64,000 nt of DNA from Trichosphaerium sp. ATCC 40318 (lineage: Eukaryota; Discosea; Flabellinia; Trichosidae): NCBI GenBank assembly GCA_038496445.1, contig JALMLS010000423.1, forward strand, positions 1 to 64,000, written 5' to 3'. Every line of letters begins with the position of its first letter. Within the stretch, counting starts at the first letter, position 1. Positions 23,801-35,643 of the stretch are shown in pieces. The notes below the pieces were generated by a model. The model made no database searches, was not told the origin of the DNA, and worked only from the letters and a program-made list of their open reading frames with translations. A program made the translations under genes and the position numbers.

Positions 23801-24947
23801 GTGTTGTTGTCCATATGTACGCTAAAGCATGTATAAGCGTTTCGTTAATGTAAGTCTCAGCCCGTACTCGTTTAATGTTACGCCACCTGCTTCGATGTAC
23901 ATGATACCACCGTAAAGCTCTGGAGGAGTCTCTGACTCGTTCAAGGCGCTGCAGATGTGATTGTTGAATCGGACATGTGTCCAGTCTACTTGGCACCCAG
24001 ATTGTGCAAACATAACGGAACCACCGTAGTTGGCCTTAAAAAGCGCGTAAGTCCAAAAAAAACGTACAAGAGTATTTTGTAAACCGGCTTTAAAGAATTC
24101 TTACGAGTTGCTTGACGTCTCCATTGATAGGGTACATAGTTAAATCGCAACGACAGTTTTGAAAGGTGAGGTACTCGAACTGTGCGAGCTTCATTCTGTT
24201 CTCCTTAGGGATAAACTCTGACTCTGTTCTGTTGCACGAATCAACAAAGAACGTTTGGTAAGCATAATCACCGTCTATAAAAGTACTGTAGTCCGTTTGA
24301 CCTAAATCCCGAATTAGCTGGCTGTGCCAAAAGGTTTCGAAAAGGGAAACGGTGCGAAGTGGTAAGGGCGGCCTGTTTCATAGTTTATCGGGTTTAAAAC
24401 ACAAAAGTAAAGTACAGCCGAAAAATAGTAAACAACGGTTTCGAGAGTTACGCCGTTCTGGGCTAAAACGACCCTTTGAACGTTTAGGGATAAGAAAATG
24501 AAACAAAGTGCAGCATTTAATGTAGAAAAAAAGAATAACTCGGAGCATAACAACACACAAGGCTACGTACCTAAGAACTTAATATCATGAACATCTATGG
24601 TGTTATTCCAGAATATGCGCCTATTGCCTTCGCCTGCGGAAAACGTTAATACGAAAAAACAACCTTGCGGTTAGCTTATGTACCTCTGAATATACCGCTA
24701 GAGAATTGTATGGTATCACCAGTTGCTGCTGTATTGAATAACGCGTATTGAATAGTACCACACGCTGTACCCAACGTAGTGCAATCACCGGTATCAGCGG
24801 CTACAATAGAGTAAGAAGCGATAACGTTTACTCGCGAATAAACGATGTGAAAAACAAATCTGTACCTCCTGGTGTTAAATAGATTGTCTTGGCCGTAACC
24901 AGCGCCAAGAAGGCAACACATATAATGGTTACCCAAGTGATGCGCAT
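20869..24947 (-). CDS. Receptor with parallel beta-helix ectodomain and class C GPCR 7TM
   Basis: It starts at 24947 with a signal peptide (MRITWVTIICVAFLALVTA). The long ectodomain carries repeated FxxN and GG(V/I) motifs typical of Pmp-like or pectin-lyase-type right-handed beta-helices: TIQYALFNTAATGDTIQF, TFTNNVGRFGGVLDMF, CTFIGCTSTFGGVGVNF, CTFNNNFAELGGVIYLG. A membrane-proximal region follows, then class C (GABA-B/mGluR-type) transmembrane domain motifs FAKTYRIWKIF, FNEARFIAVAIY and GVMFLPKLYSVYF. About fifteen exons. The cytosolic tail is cut after SVTAPT and replaced by ~29 residues read from a foldback element (AEWEISSLSGELSQL), stop at 20869. The ligand is unknown. The receptor probably senses an extracellular cue and couples to G proteins, which is inference from the 7TM class. 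Confidence 0.8.
20884..20949. repeat. Foldback (imperfect inverted repeat) at duplication boundary
   Basis: GCAGAGCAGGGAAATATCC (20884-20902) pairs with GGATATTTCCCACTCTGC (20932-20949), mismatching only in the middle. It abuts the left edge of the duplicated GPCR segment and supplies the C-terminal codons of the receptor ending at 20869. Confidence 0.75.
20950..22425. repeat. Segmental duplication, copy 2 (pairs with 16795-18270)
   Basis: Second copy of the 7TM-encoding segment, within the full-length receptor gene. See the copy at 16795 for divergence. Confidence 0.9.
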
Positions 24948-25831
24948 TATTTGTGAGAGATAAATTTATGATTCGATAAGAAAAGAAGTTCCAAAAATAC
25001 TCACACAACAAATATGTGTAGCTTCCGAGTTCTTTTACAAGTTTTTCCTGTTGTGCAACTCAGTTGTAGAACAAACCTAGGGTCAATAGACACACCCATA
25101 GCTCAAGAAGTTCCCAACAAGTTTAAAAGTTCTGTGCAGTTACTATAACTTGATTTAGCATCACCAAATAAAGTAAGCGATGCGCACTGCACTACACTAC
25201 TAAAACAATCCTCTCGTAGTGGTACTATTATTGTTAGCCTTTTCCTTTCTCATTTTATATTCCAGACACCGTAGCCTTATTTGTAGTTCTAGAATGAGCT
25301 CTATACAAACAACTTAGCGTCGGCTGGCGGTATTCTAGGTTTTCGGCATTGTCTTCCGCTTCTGGATGTTTGTAAATTTAAAGCTATTTCGCGCATGGTA
25401 TACATAACCCTAGGCTATGCACTACTAAAATACCTCACAAACCAGAGCTAGTTTTAGAATTGCGTATTTGGAACTCACCTACGCCCAACAATATTTACGG
25501 CGCTCAAACTATAGTTTTACGCTTTGATCAACTTGGCATGTACTCTTGGAAGTGCTGTGCGTAGTGACAAATTAAGTAGAGATTTGTTTAAGAACGAAAC
25601 GCAAATATTTGTATTTCACAAAAAGGCAACCAATGTACCTAGAGCAAGCTCTGTAAACCCTTTTATGGTTAAGTCAGGGGTTGACGTCATGTGTACGCCA
25701 TAGCAGAGGTATTCTGTACAAGCTGAGAGTGGAGAAATTTGCGGATTTTCGTTCCATAGATTTCTCCCGGAAGCATCTAGAAGCATCAAATGTGGGTTGG
25801 TTTTACCATTTATTTGTCAGTTTTATACACA
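24948..25831. other. Intergenic; possible F-box gene remnant on + strand
   Basis: Lies between divergent start codons. The plus strand reads FRHCLPLLDVCKFKAISRMV near 25340 and, in another segment, TLGSAVRSDKLSRDLFKNE near 25545, resembling F-box or ankyrin-type protein sequence, but several stops interrupt it and no start or consistent intron chain could be built. It may be a decayed gene. Confidence is low. Confidence 0.25.
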
Positions 25832-26793
25832 ATGAGCGCCGCAGAACCTACAACCCAACGTTTCCCAACTGCCTACATTCCACATGGTACATAATTCCAC
25901 GAGTCAACCGTTACGCTTATCACCTATGCATAGGCGGTGGTCCATGCTTCTTTATGGACCCACACCCTGTGTTTAATTTTGACACTGTAAAAGAATACCT
26001 CCTCAAGCTACCTAAGATGTTACCAACGCGCCCAAAGGCAATCTTGGTTATATCAGCGCATTGGGAAGAGAACGAGTTTACAGTACGCTAAAACATAACG
26101 AATAGTATTCTAAACGCCGACGCAGGTAACAACAAACCCAAAGCCGCCGTTAATCTACGATTACTATGGTTTCCCCGCTCACACTTACAAGCTCAAGTAT
26201 CCTGCACCAGGAGCACCAGAGCTCGCAAACCGCGTATGCGATCTTCTAAAGAAAGCCAACATCCCTTGCAACAAAGATAATTCCCGTGGCTTTGATCACG
26301 GTGTGTTCATACCACTCAAGGTAACTGATGAATCTTTACATGCTATTTATTGACATAGTATTTTTTCTTTAAGGTGAGCTATCCTGACGCTGATATACCC
26401 GTCATTGCGCTCTCTTTAAAGAAAGGGTTAGATGCAAAGCAACATATAGACGTGGGCAAGGCTCTTGAACCGTTAAGAAAGGAAAACGTTTTGATCCTTG
26501 GAAGTGGTATGTCGTTTCATAACTTGGGTGCTATGCGTTCAAGAGGAGGTTCTTTATCTATTTCAAAAGAATTTGATGATTGGCTTAAGTCAGCTTGTAT
26601 CGAGCCAGAGGAGAAAAGAAACGCCAAACTTACAAATTGGGCGTCAGCCCCAAAAGCACGTGATTGTCATCCAAGAGAAGAACACCTTATACCACTAATG
26701 GTATGTGCTGGTGCTGCTGGGAGTGATCTTGGTAGTGTACCTTTTAGCGGCGAGGCAGCAGGAGCTATCGTGTCTGCTGTTCACTTCACATAG
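25832..26793 (+). CDS. LigB-family extradiol dioxygenase (DODA-like)
   Basis: Class III ring-cleaving, Fe(II)-dependent dioxygenase family (4,5-DOPA dioxygenase / YgiD type). Exons 25832-25886, 25934-26082, 26126-26320 and 26374-26793 join in phase. Metal and active-site histidines appear as IPHGGGPCFFMD, ISAHWEE and FDHGVFIPLK. ENVLILGSGMSFHNLGAMR and ARDCHPREEHLIPLMVCAGA complete the fold. Predicted length is about 272 aa, normal for the family, with no signal peptide, so cytosolic. The physiological substrate (DOPA or another catechol) cannot be told from sequence. Members occur in bacteria, plants, fungi and various protists, so presence here does not by itself indicate transfer. Confidence 0.92.
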
Positions 26794-27126
26794 AAATAGA
26801 GTGTCCATCTTGTTTAATGAGATGTTGTAGTAGTAGTTGTAAAATTAGCAATAATAAATTCGCTTTGAATTTGTACAAATGCATTTTTCTCACTTTATTC
26901 TTGTGATGTTTACCTAGTTCTTGTAGTTGCAAAAACATGCTAACCAAAAAGTGAGAACAACAACTGCTTTATTACAACACCATCTACCTTTACAGGTGTG
27001 GTATTTTTTAAAAAAATTACAAGCCTAGCACTACCATAAACGTGTAGTGCTTGTTGTTCGTCGGCTGGTTCAACCCAAAAAAGGGTAAAATAAAAAACAT
27101 GTCAAAGTGTTTTCTTTTTTACAAAA
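26794..27126. other. Convergent 3' spacer
   Basis: A 333-bp AT-rich gap between two converging genes. No gene is seen; it probably holds both 3' UTRs and polyadenylation signals (AATAAA-like sequence near 26856). Confidence 0.4.
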
Positions 27127-30100
27127 TTAGTTTTTTCTCGATGTGCCGTTCATTGACAATCGTTTTTTCTTTGATTTCTTGGGCGTTGATTTCCGTGGTG
27201 TGGTAGATGAGACCCTTCGTTTTACGTTCTTACGATGGAATTGTGTTTCTTCATCGAAAACGATATTTTTAAACAATTTTCTCAATTCTTGGTATTCCGG
27301 TAACCCTGAGTAATTTTTAAATGATTCTCTATTGTCAATAGACCCATTCAAGTGTGGTAATGCATCCTAAATTATTATAAGACTTCAATACATCATATGA
27401 AAGGATCAAGATGAAGCAACAAAAAAAAAGATGAAAGCACGTACATCAAGAATTTCTTCGTCTTTTTTAACTGGAGGCTCTGGTTTTGCTGTACCATTTG
27501 GTATGGACTCCATATCAACATCCATGTTTTGTGGAATAGATACAGTTGTTTTAGGGAGCAATAAATCAAAGAAGGAGTCTAAACAAAATGTAAGAAAAAC
27601 AAAATCAAAACCAGTCAAAAAATACTAACCTCCAAATACTACTGGCGTGGGCATTGCATGAGTAGGTCCAGAAAATATCTTTGTATCGAATAATTCTTCT
27701 AGCACAGGTGTTGTTGCATCTACTTGAGCTACTTTGAGCTTATTTATTGAGTTTCGCCTGTTTTCATTGACCTTGTCCTAAACCAGAAAAAATGAGCTCT
27801 TGCTTTGTCAAAGTTCTCAAAAAGAAAATATTACTAAACCGTACACTTAAGCGAGAGTCTGCCAATACAGCGTTTTCAACAAGGGCGCTAGCTGCGTCCA
27901 TTTTGGCTTGTTTATCATCTTCTTCAATCTCACAAGTAGCCAAAACACGCCATGTTAATGAACTTGTCATGACAATAAGGCAGTTAGGTTTAAGACCAGA
28001 TTGACTCACTTTCCAAAAGAAAATCGCTACAACAAAGAGTAAGCAAAGAACTATTTTGTTGTAAGAGAATCATGATAGATACATACCTTTTATATCACCT
28101 TTCTGGAAAACAAGAGGTTTTGGGCTCTCAGCATCAAAAACAAACAAGCAATGTGTTTTTCCAGGTGTTCCACCGTCCATACGAGAATACACCGCAAAAT
28201 TATTACTATTTGGATCAACTGCAATATCTTCAATATTCTTAAGTGTGTGGCAGTATCTAGATGACACAATCAGTATGGTAAAGTCAACACAAAAACCACA
28301 AAATGACAACATACTTTTCTTTGTAGGAGAACATATCAAATACGTATAACCGCTTGTTTGATGCTACTACTAAGTACTTCTTTCCAACAAAAGCGAGTTT
28401 ATGTATTACTTCATCAAAATCTCGGACAATACGTAAAGTACGTCTTAGTGTGTTTTTGTAAGGATCCCAGAAAGTAAGCAACTAAAAACAAACTTAGAAC
28501 AAAAAAAAAATACAAAAAATGATTAACGTACTTGTTTGTATGCAATAACAAGCAAGGAGCAGTCAATTGAGAGTGCAGCTGCTGTAGCTTCTAGAGATTG
28601 ATAGTACCCGAAACTGTAGCATAACCAAGAATCAGCAGGCCAGTTAGAGCCTTCACAGAACAAGTTAGCAAACAATGATAACAAACCATAAAAAAAAATA
28701 GAAAAAAAGAAAAAAACTTCAAACCGTACCTTCACGTTCTTTCTCCTTGATAGGCGCCCACACATAATATCTTCCGTTTTTGTGTACAGATATAATTAAA
28801 GAATCATTTGTGTGTCCAAGAAGCTCAATAACGTCTTGACTTGGTAAAGGAATCTCGCAAGTTGGGTCATATTTGTAGTATCCTTTTGTTGGATTTCCTT
28901 GGTAAATAGCGAGAGTAGATTCGCCTGGTAATTTCTTGTGTTGTCGGACCTTTGTAGATTTTAGAGAACGATCAAAAATAAGAAAATAACGAAACGTACA
29001 AACGCCAAATAATGACCACGTTTTATCCATGTGAAGGCTTTAGCACATAACACAGGTTTCATGCTACTATCCCATGATTCTGTAAGTAAATTTTGGTTGT
29101 AAAGTTCATCCACACGAGGTTGTGACACTTTGATTGCATCCAAATACTTGTCACTAATGTTTAATTTAGTAATCGATTTCTTTAAGAGTGTTCGTTGTCG
29201 TACTTTAATGGATCCATCAAATGGATTGTGCCATGTAAACCTGAAAAAGCCACACAACCTTTAGAACCACAAACATACATTTTACTACCAGCTGACACTA
29301 TTATTGGCTTAGTGATTGTATGCAACGCTTGATAAAACGAAGAAACGTACTTGGTTCTGCAGAGCGAATAACTCCCTCAATACCTCGGGAATTAGACGAA
29401 ATTATGACAACCCTGTTATCTTGGAGGGATAAAGCAACATACTTTCCAGATCTTGAAGCAGATATACCTACAAAAAGTTACAACTATAAAAATTTTACGC
29501 AGTTTTTTTTTTGCTTTTGATTACGAGTTACATAACAGATACGTACGTGTAATAGAAGCACCCAACTTTGGTACAAAACGTTTTGTATTTTGTTGAACAT
29601 CAGTCATTACAAGAGTGAACTAAAACAAAGCCGTTAATGCAACTGTATTGTCAAAACGTAATAAAAAAAGAATACCTCGTAACCTCCAGAATAAATTACA
29701 CTACCATTTACGCCATACTTAAGACAGCGCACTGGACGACTGTGCCAATGGTCAGTGGATATATCAAAACAGTCAGCATATCTATAAAAACGAGTAAGTT
29801 AAGAAAACAAGACTCTGATAATGGTCAAAGGGGTACCTTCTCTTACTCTTGTCGTGGATACCACATAATCTCTCTGGGGATATAGTAAGACCTCTAATAG
29901 TTCTTGTTTGCCCCAATTCGTCTCCAATTACAAATGAATCTTCCCGTGGATGTACTGCTAGCGACACGATTTTATTTACAGCTTTGTGTTGTCGCACCAA
30001 ATTCATCCTAAATAATACAATCAAAAACAAAAAGTGGAAAAAAAAAGGGTAGCTTACCATAATGCTCTGTTTTGTTTAGGGCTGCACAACCAAACGCCTG

Positions 30101-31015
30101 TGCTTGTTGCTACAACTATCCAATTTCCTCTTGGTGCTGCTGCCATGTCTACAATACTACCAATTGTAGCATGAACAGAAAAAGTCATGTTCTTTACTGA
30201 CAGTACTCCCCTTTTAAGAATATCAATAAAAATCTTGGTTGTCAAAATGATCGATTTAACGGATAAACGAACATAAAAACGTACTGTTCAGGTGCTACAC
30301 GCTTAAATGTGCCTTTGCGCATGTTCAAGGCGTAAAATGTGCCGTTAAAAAGGACCACTCGGTGAATTTTCATATTTATTTCTACTGACTAATTTGTGAC
30401 ATGAGAAAAACAGTAGACGCTTGTTTGAATTGTAAATAATACGTACTGCTGCAATTTCGCCTGTCTTTACATCAAAAGTAATAACTTTTCCATTAGAGGC
30501 GAATGTGATAATCTATATAAGCTTTGTTAGTTCTATGGCTAATTTTATCAACTAGGACAACTTTGTAGAAACAAACAATCGAGTTTTGGCTTTTTTTCTA
30601 ATTTTCAACATCTATTTTCGTTCTCTACGCTTAATTTTATGCGTATAGTAGCGTTTTAACGCGATACGAGCGCAAAAAAGCAGAGTATTGGTCGGCTGTA
30701 GCTGTACCTTGTTTTGTTCCGTGGGGTGCAAAAATACGTATTTTACTTCGCTTGTGTGACCTGTGGCATGTCACGTATTCCGTTTTTTTACAAATAGGTC
30801 GTACCTTTGTAAATTTGTGTAATAGCGGGGTTTTTCACTGAGTAGCATCTAACCGTGTTCATACACGGGACAAATATGCTTCTGAAGAATGATATCAGAA
30901 AAATTTGTGAGTATCGCCTCAAAACGCACCGGCTGTCATTAGACCACTCTATATCGCACTTATTGAGGAAGCCACCAGACTCCCTTGTCTCCTTCCACCA
31001 ACTATTGGCGCTCAT
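27127..31015 (-). CDS. WDR75: WDR75 / UTP17 (NAN1), SSU processome WD40 protein
   Basis: Part of the t-UTP subcomplex of the nucleolar small-subunit processome, needed for pre-rRNA transcription and 18S processing. It starts MSANSWWKETRESGGFLNK and proceeds through two WD40 propellers: GHTSEVKYVFLHPTEQNK, AVNKIVSLAVHPREDSFVIG, LKYGVNGSVIYSGGYE, FVPKLGASITGISASRSG (the block matching human FLPRLGATIEHISVS), LVFQKGDIK. The C-terminal region has GPTHAMPTPVVFGDSFFDLL, equivalent to the conserved HTPAHVLPSAAFL block, and ends in a basic tail rich in Lys and Arg, as expected for a nucleolar protein. About fourteen introns of 45-80 nt. The start is 176 bp from the divergent b5-reductase gene. Confidence 0.88.
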
Positions 31016-31191
31016 GGCGCTAAGAACTCAAATAAGAGGCACCCAGCATTTATGGAGTGCTTTCTGATGAGAAATTAGAACGAACCAGACTATACAAACT
31101 TTCGCCACTTTTTTCTCACACAAAAACCACAAAGGCCCCTGAGGCGTTTAAAGGCTTCAGTAACAACTACTTATCGTTAATAGCGTACTAC
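31016..31191. promoter_or_regulatory. Bidirectional promoter region, WDR75 / b5 reductase
   Basis: 176 bp between divergent start codons. No clear TATA or other motif recognised. Confidence 0.35.
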
Positions 31192-32778
31192 ATGTTACTG
31201 GCACGCGCCCAAAGAGCGCAAATGCGCAGCACTCGTGTTTTTGCGCAGCGCACGCCAGCATACAGTCGGAATGTGCGTGGTGTATCTAACTACGCTACCC
31301 AAGCCGTTTGTAAGTGTCACTAAGTAAGATCACAATTAACGCTCAACTACAGTATCGGACAGGGAATTTAGACCGTTTCAGCTTACATCCAAATCTTTTG
31401 TAAACCACAACACTTCTGTATTTACATTTAAATTACAACCAGAAACAAGCTTGAACATACCAGCTGGCAAGCATTTAAACGTCAGGTACGTTTTTACGCG
31501 ATGCAAATGATTTACACTTGGTGTAGAGCTAAAATAGGAGATGAATTTGTCACACGGCCTTTTACGCCTATTACAGTACGTCACAACGCTTGTTGATTCG
31601 TAACAATATTGAAATACACCACTTCAAGGACCAAAACACTCCTGGACGCATAGATTTCCTCATTAAAGTACGTGAGAAGCATATTCGCGAAGCTTTATCA
31701 CCGTTGCTTCGTAGCAGCGTAAATTACCATCAACGTCATTTCAACCGTAAGAATGCAGGTTTACAACGCTGGTCTAATGTCAAAGCACATTGCTGATATG
31801 AAGCTTGGTGATCACTTGGAAATAATGGGTCCTACAGGCACTTTTAACTACCAGTCACAGAACTACGAACAGTATGGGTTAATTGCAGGCGGTTCTGGCA
31901 TTACGCCAATCCTACAGGTACGTGAGATTAGCGATTTTCAACAAAATTTGGCTGACATTTCGTGTTAATGTCAAAAAAATCAATAGGTGCTTAGAGAAGA
32001 ATTGAGGTCATCGCCGAATACCAAACTATCTATGCTTTACGCCAACGATCATACTGAGGATATTTTACTAAAAAGTGAGTTGGACACAATGTCAAAGGAA
32101 AATGATAGGTTTAATCTTACTTACGTTGTAAAGGAGGTATGCAAAGCAACGTACGCCATTAAGCTATACTAACGTTCTATGTGGCCAGGGAGAAACAGGT
32201 GAATCGTATGAGAAGGGATTCATTAATAAAGAGCTTATTCAGAAGTACATGCCTTCACCTTCAAAAGGCAGTAAAATTTTGATATGCGGTACATTTACAC
32301 GTTTAATGTAAGTTTGCTTGAAATTAATACATCTCAAAAGGTCCTCCAGCAATGGAAGCTGCAATTGTTCAGAGCTTAAAGGAGCTCAACTACGAACCAG
32401 ATATGTATTTTACCTTCACACAACTACAATCAAATGGAAACAAAGATAATGTTGCAAAAGAAAAACCAACATCAGAATCTACACCACGACTTACAATGAC
32501 AGAAGTCGCAAAACATAATAAAGAAACAGATTGTTGGATGGTTATTGATGGACAAGTTTATGACGTAACAAAGTTTGTTTACGAGCATCCAGGAGGCTTA
32601 ATGATAATGGTACGAATCCTTTTACTGCAGAATAAGGTAACACTTTGTTCTAATCGCCCTACTCTAGGATGGCGCTGGAGTAGACGCTACACAAATGTTT
32701 AATCAAGAGTTTCCTCACTCTGATTGGGCACGTGATTTATTACCACAATATCTACTTGGACCTCTAGAAAAAGAATAA
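31192..32778 (+). CDS. NADH-cytochrome b5 reductase with C-terminal cytochrome b5 domain
   Basis: The Arg-rich, acid-free N-terminus (MLLARAQRAQMRSTRVFAQR) looks like a mitochondrial presequence. The reductase part has the FAD-binding TRPFTPIT motif, GPTGTFNYQ, the NADH-binding GGSGITPILQ and CGPPAMEAAI, the last joined across an intron. After a short hydrophilic linker (KEKPTSESTPRLTM) comes a cytochrome b5 domain: WMVIDGQVYDVTKFVYEHPG with the first haem-binding His in EHPGG, then DATQMFNQEFPHSDWARDLL with the second, ending LGPLEKE. Electrons would pass from NADH via FAD to the fused haem domain. The order (reductase first, b5 last) is the reverse of animal CYB5R4 and of nitrate reductase. 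The electron acceptor is unknown. Confidence 0.9.
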
Positions 32779-32789
32779 AATATAAGTAT

Positions 32790-33275
32790 GAAAACAAACG
32801 ACAAATTAGTTAAAACCAAAGTATTGAATACAATTTGTTATGTTTGTTTTTTATTTGGCAAGTTGTTTGGCCACGTGATCCAGGTGGATAGGAGTCATAC
32901 ATCACTTGCCGTGTTGTTAGAAAACACATCTGAGTGGATTTGTCACGAATACGTCCAATAGTTCCATTGTGTCTGACTAAGTAATCCACAGTGACCAACA
33001 ATTCGTATTGTGGGAGTAGTGCGAAATCCTGTACTACAACTCCACATTTATATTGATTTAGGTTACAGTTCGTACAAGGGATGCATGTCCAAAAACTTTC
33101 AAGAATAAGAAATGGAGAAAGATTAAATAAACTTGACGTTTGTTTATTGTAACTATTTTCTCTTTTTTTTCTGTTAATCACGTTGCTTTGGGGACCAAAA
33201 AACAGAGAGTTACTTTGCAAGAGCTTGTAATTCCAATTGAATAGCAATGGAGCTGCAAGTTGGCATCCAGCTCAT
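32790..33275 (-). CDS. Possible small hypothetical gene
   Basis: An ATG at 33275 opens MSWMPTCSSIAIQLELQAL followed by a GTAACT donor. Open segments downstream read either LVTVDYLVRHNGTIGRIRDK or a shifted alternative, depending on the acceptor chosen. I could not build a single confident exon chain and recognise no family. The F-box gene start and b5-reductase 3' end bracket it. It may be noncoding. Confidence 0.2.
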
Positions 33276-33362
33276 GGAGGAAGAAAAACCCAATAAAACA
33301 AAAAGAATTGTTACAATTTGAAAGACTACTTATCAAAACTGCAAAGATTTATTTGGGACAAC

Positions 33363-34289
33363 TCATTTGTACACAATTACACCCTTATTTTTGAAGTCAT
33401 TCACACATTTTTCAGACACATTTTCACAACCTACCAACAATAACTTCTTAACACCTAAAAGAGGAGCAAGCCAGTCATCTGATACATTTGTATATGACAG
33501 GTCAATGCGGTATGCACTTGCTAGACTTTCCATACATGCTCTGGTTATATGTTTGCAACAGCTTAGATTAATTGAATGTACACCGGTTAGAGCTGAAACA
33601 CCTTTATCCGTTACTGATGTACTACTCAAAATTATGTTGTGAACACCAGCTAATGATGAGATACCTTCATCTGTGATGAGTTTACACCCACCTAAATTGA
33701 TTGTATGTACACCAGATAATTTGTACAAAACATCATTTGTAACCTTACTCCCTGGCACATGTATAGAAGGTACTCCAGCAAGAGCTTTTAATCCATCATT
33801 TGTTCCTCCAAATTCAGAAAGAAATATGAACTTGAGGTCCTTTACAATTGATTTTAAGCCTACGTCACTAATACCTGGACATCTACATATCACCAAGTTT
33901 TCAACACCACTGAGAGTCTTTATTCCTTTATCTGTAATATGTTTGTTCTTATAAAGGAATAAATATTTAACACCACAAAGAATAGATAAGTCTTTATCTT
34001 TTGCACCAGGGAATTTTTTGAAAAGTATTTTGGTGTTTTTGAGAAGTGGGCTTCCAGAAAGTAGTTCGCAACACTCACTTGATTTGACTTGGATAGAATA
34101 GTATCCAATGTTATACCGCACAATGTTAGATAATCGCATACAGCTCTGGGATGCACTAAATCGATCAGGCCTCTTCAAAAACTGCAGTAAGTGGGTAATT
34201 ATCTCTGTAGGTATATCCAAAAGCTCAATACTACTTGTTTTACCGGATATTTGGTGATGCGTAGATACCGCGTTTGTTTGGGTGTCCAT
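33363..34289 (-). CDS. F-box / leucine-rich repeat protein, intronless
   Basis: 308 aa in a single exon, unusual here. The N-terminal F-box (residues ~22-62) reads IELLDIPTEIITHLLQFL...SQSCMRLSNIV. It is followed by about seven short LRRs of the AMN1/FBXL kind, each ending (I/V)xL....ITDKG(I/V)..LxGV, for example KHITDKGIKTLSGVENLVI. F-box proteins link substrates to SKP1-CUL1 ubiquitin ligases and the LRRs would bind the target. No signal peptide or membrane segment. Absence of introns beside intron-rich genes suggests a retrocopy, transfer or lineage expansion. Confidence 0.85.
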   Translation of the reverse strand: MDTQTNAVSTHHQISGKTSSIELLDIPTEIITHLLQFLKRPDRFSASQSCMRLSNIVRYNIGYYSIQVKSSECCELLSGSPLLKNTKILFKKFPGAKDKDLSILCGVKYLFLYKNKHITDKGIKTLSGVENLVICRCPGISDVGLKSIVKDLKFIFLSEFGGTNDGLKALAGVPSIHVPGSKVTNDVLYKLSGVHTINLGGCKLITDEGISSLAGVHNIILSSTSVTDKGVSALTGVHSINLSCCKHITRACMESLASAYRIDLSYTNVSDDWLAPLLGVKKLLLVGCENVSEKCVNDFKNKGVIVYK

Positions 34290-34926
34290 TATGCTAGTTG
34301 AAAGATAAGAAAGCTATTTTATAACTTTTTAGCTTGCTGTTTGCTCTACACCCGTGTGGTAAAATGTATGTTTTTTTACCTTAGTCAGCTGTTAAGGAAA
34401 GGCAACACGTGCTTTTCTACGATTGCTCATTTAGCCAAAAGGGCGAACATGAACAATAAATCAATCACTGTAAAGATTAATAGCCAATATGTCGATCCCA
34501 AACCATAATGACCCAAAAATTCCATTTATTGTCCCGAGTTTCTACTTTTCGCTTGCAAGTGCCTTATCCAAAACAAGTTGTAACTCATCCTAAATGAATA
34601 CAATGTCATTTCTTCAAAACATGTTAAACCTCCACGCATGTCGTCGAGTATGCCACGAGGTTTTGCAATAGTCAACATACTTGCCTTTCGTAGCAGTCAA
34701 CTTTAAAAAACTGGATCTACGAAAAAAAAAGGAACGATTGCGAAGTACGTTTGAAAAAACGACAGAGAAAAGAAGATGTGAGTAACGGAGAAGGACAAAA
34801 CTAGGCGGTTATTGTGGTTGTATTCCAGTCTTTATCAGTTTATGTACAAGCTATTTTACAGTGTTCTCACAATCGGATAAAATCCGTTAAATTAATAATA
34901 ATACAACCAAGCGAGATTTGGTTTGT
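34290..34926. other. Intergenic, nothing recognised
   Basis: About 640 bp upstream of the F-box gene and downstream of the small acidic-tailed gene. No coding-quality frame, repeat or RNA gene seen. Confidence 0.4.
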
Positions 34927-35433
34927 TTAGTCCATGTTATCATAGTCAATGTCCTCGTCAGCGACCTCTTCTTCTTCTAGGTCGAACTCGGTATCATTGA
35001 CTTCAGTGTCTGGGTAGCGGTTTCTGCGGGACCTGCGAGTGGCAGGAGCTTTGATAGAGCCTGCTTTATGCCAGTTACCGTAAATGAAACCGTGTTCTAA
35101 AAGAGCGGTTAAAAAGTCGAATTATAGCGTACACGAAACGAGGTGAACGTACCATCAGGAGCGGTTGTGCTGTTTGGTGGAAAGTGTCCGCGAATTTTGT
35201 TTTGCGCTAGGCGAGTGGAGCGGCGATCAGATTTATAGTCAGCTGAAGCGTTGTTGGCGATTTCGGCGAGTTGGCGAGACTATTAGGCGTTAGAAACAAG
35301 AACGCACTTACCCGTAACTACAGACTCGTAAAGAACTTACCCACGATGTTTTAGCTGGTCTCCTTCCTTTGACAGGGGAGCCGAGGCGGACAGTGCTCTT
35401 CTTACCCTTCTTTGTTGCTCTTCTGCTGGACAT
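34927..35433 (-). CDS. Small basic/acidic protein, unknown function
   Basis: Three exons join in phase: 35433-35341 (MSSRRATKKGKKSTVRLGSP, ending TSW), 35279-35153 (SRQLAEIANNASADYKSDRR...FPPNSTTAPDG) and 35096-34927 (EHGFIYGNWHKAGSIKAPAT...), about 130 aa. The first half is strongly basic. The last 25 residues are almost all Asp/Glu (FDLEEEEVADEDIDYDNMD). A basic head with an acidic tail suggests a nuclear, histone- or nucleic-acid-associated role, but no domain is recognised. Confidence 0.7.
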
Positions 35434-35643
35434 GTTGTTGTTACGTTGTTGTATGTTGAATAATGATAAATTGGAGGGAATGTACAATTTAACGGTCGAT
35501 TTTGACAGCTCAAAGTTTGTAGCGGTTATTACCGGTCGTTCTAGGAAAACGAAAGCCTATACTGAGTGTATTGATCGCCAGAACTGCGTTTACACAACAC
35601 ATTAGTTCCCAATTTACAAAACGGTTGTTTTGCTTTAAATCGT

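Noticed and set aside
25681-26091. 136-aa plus-strand ORF as a gene of its own
   Set aside because: Its second half is the dioxygenase exon. The ORF reads through the first intron, and the real start is the ATG at 25832.
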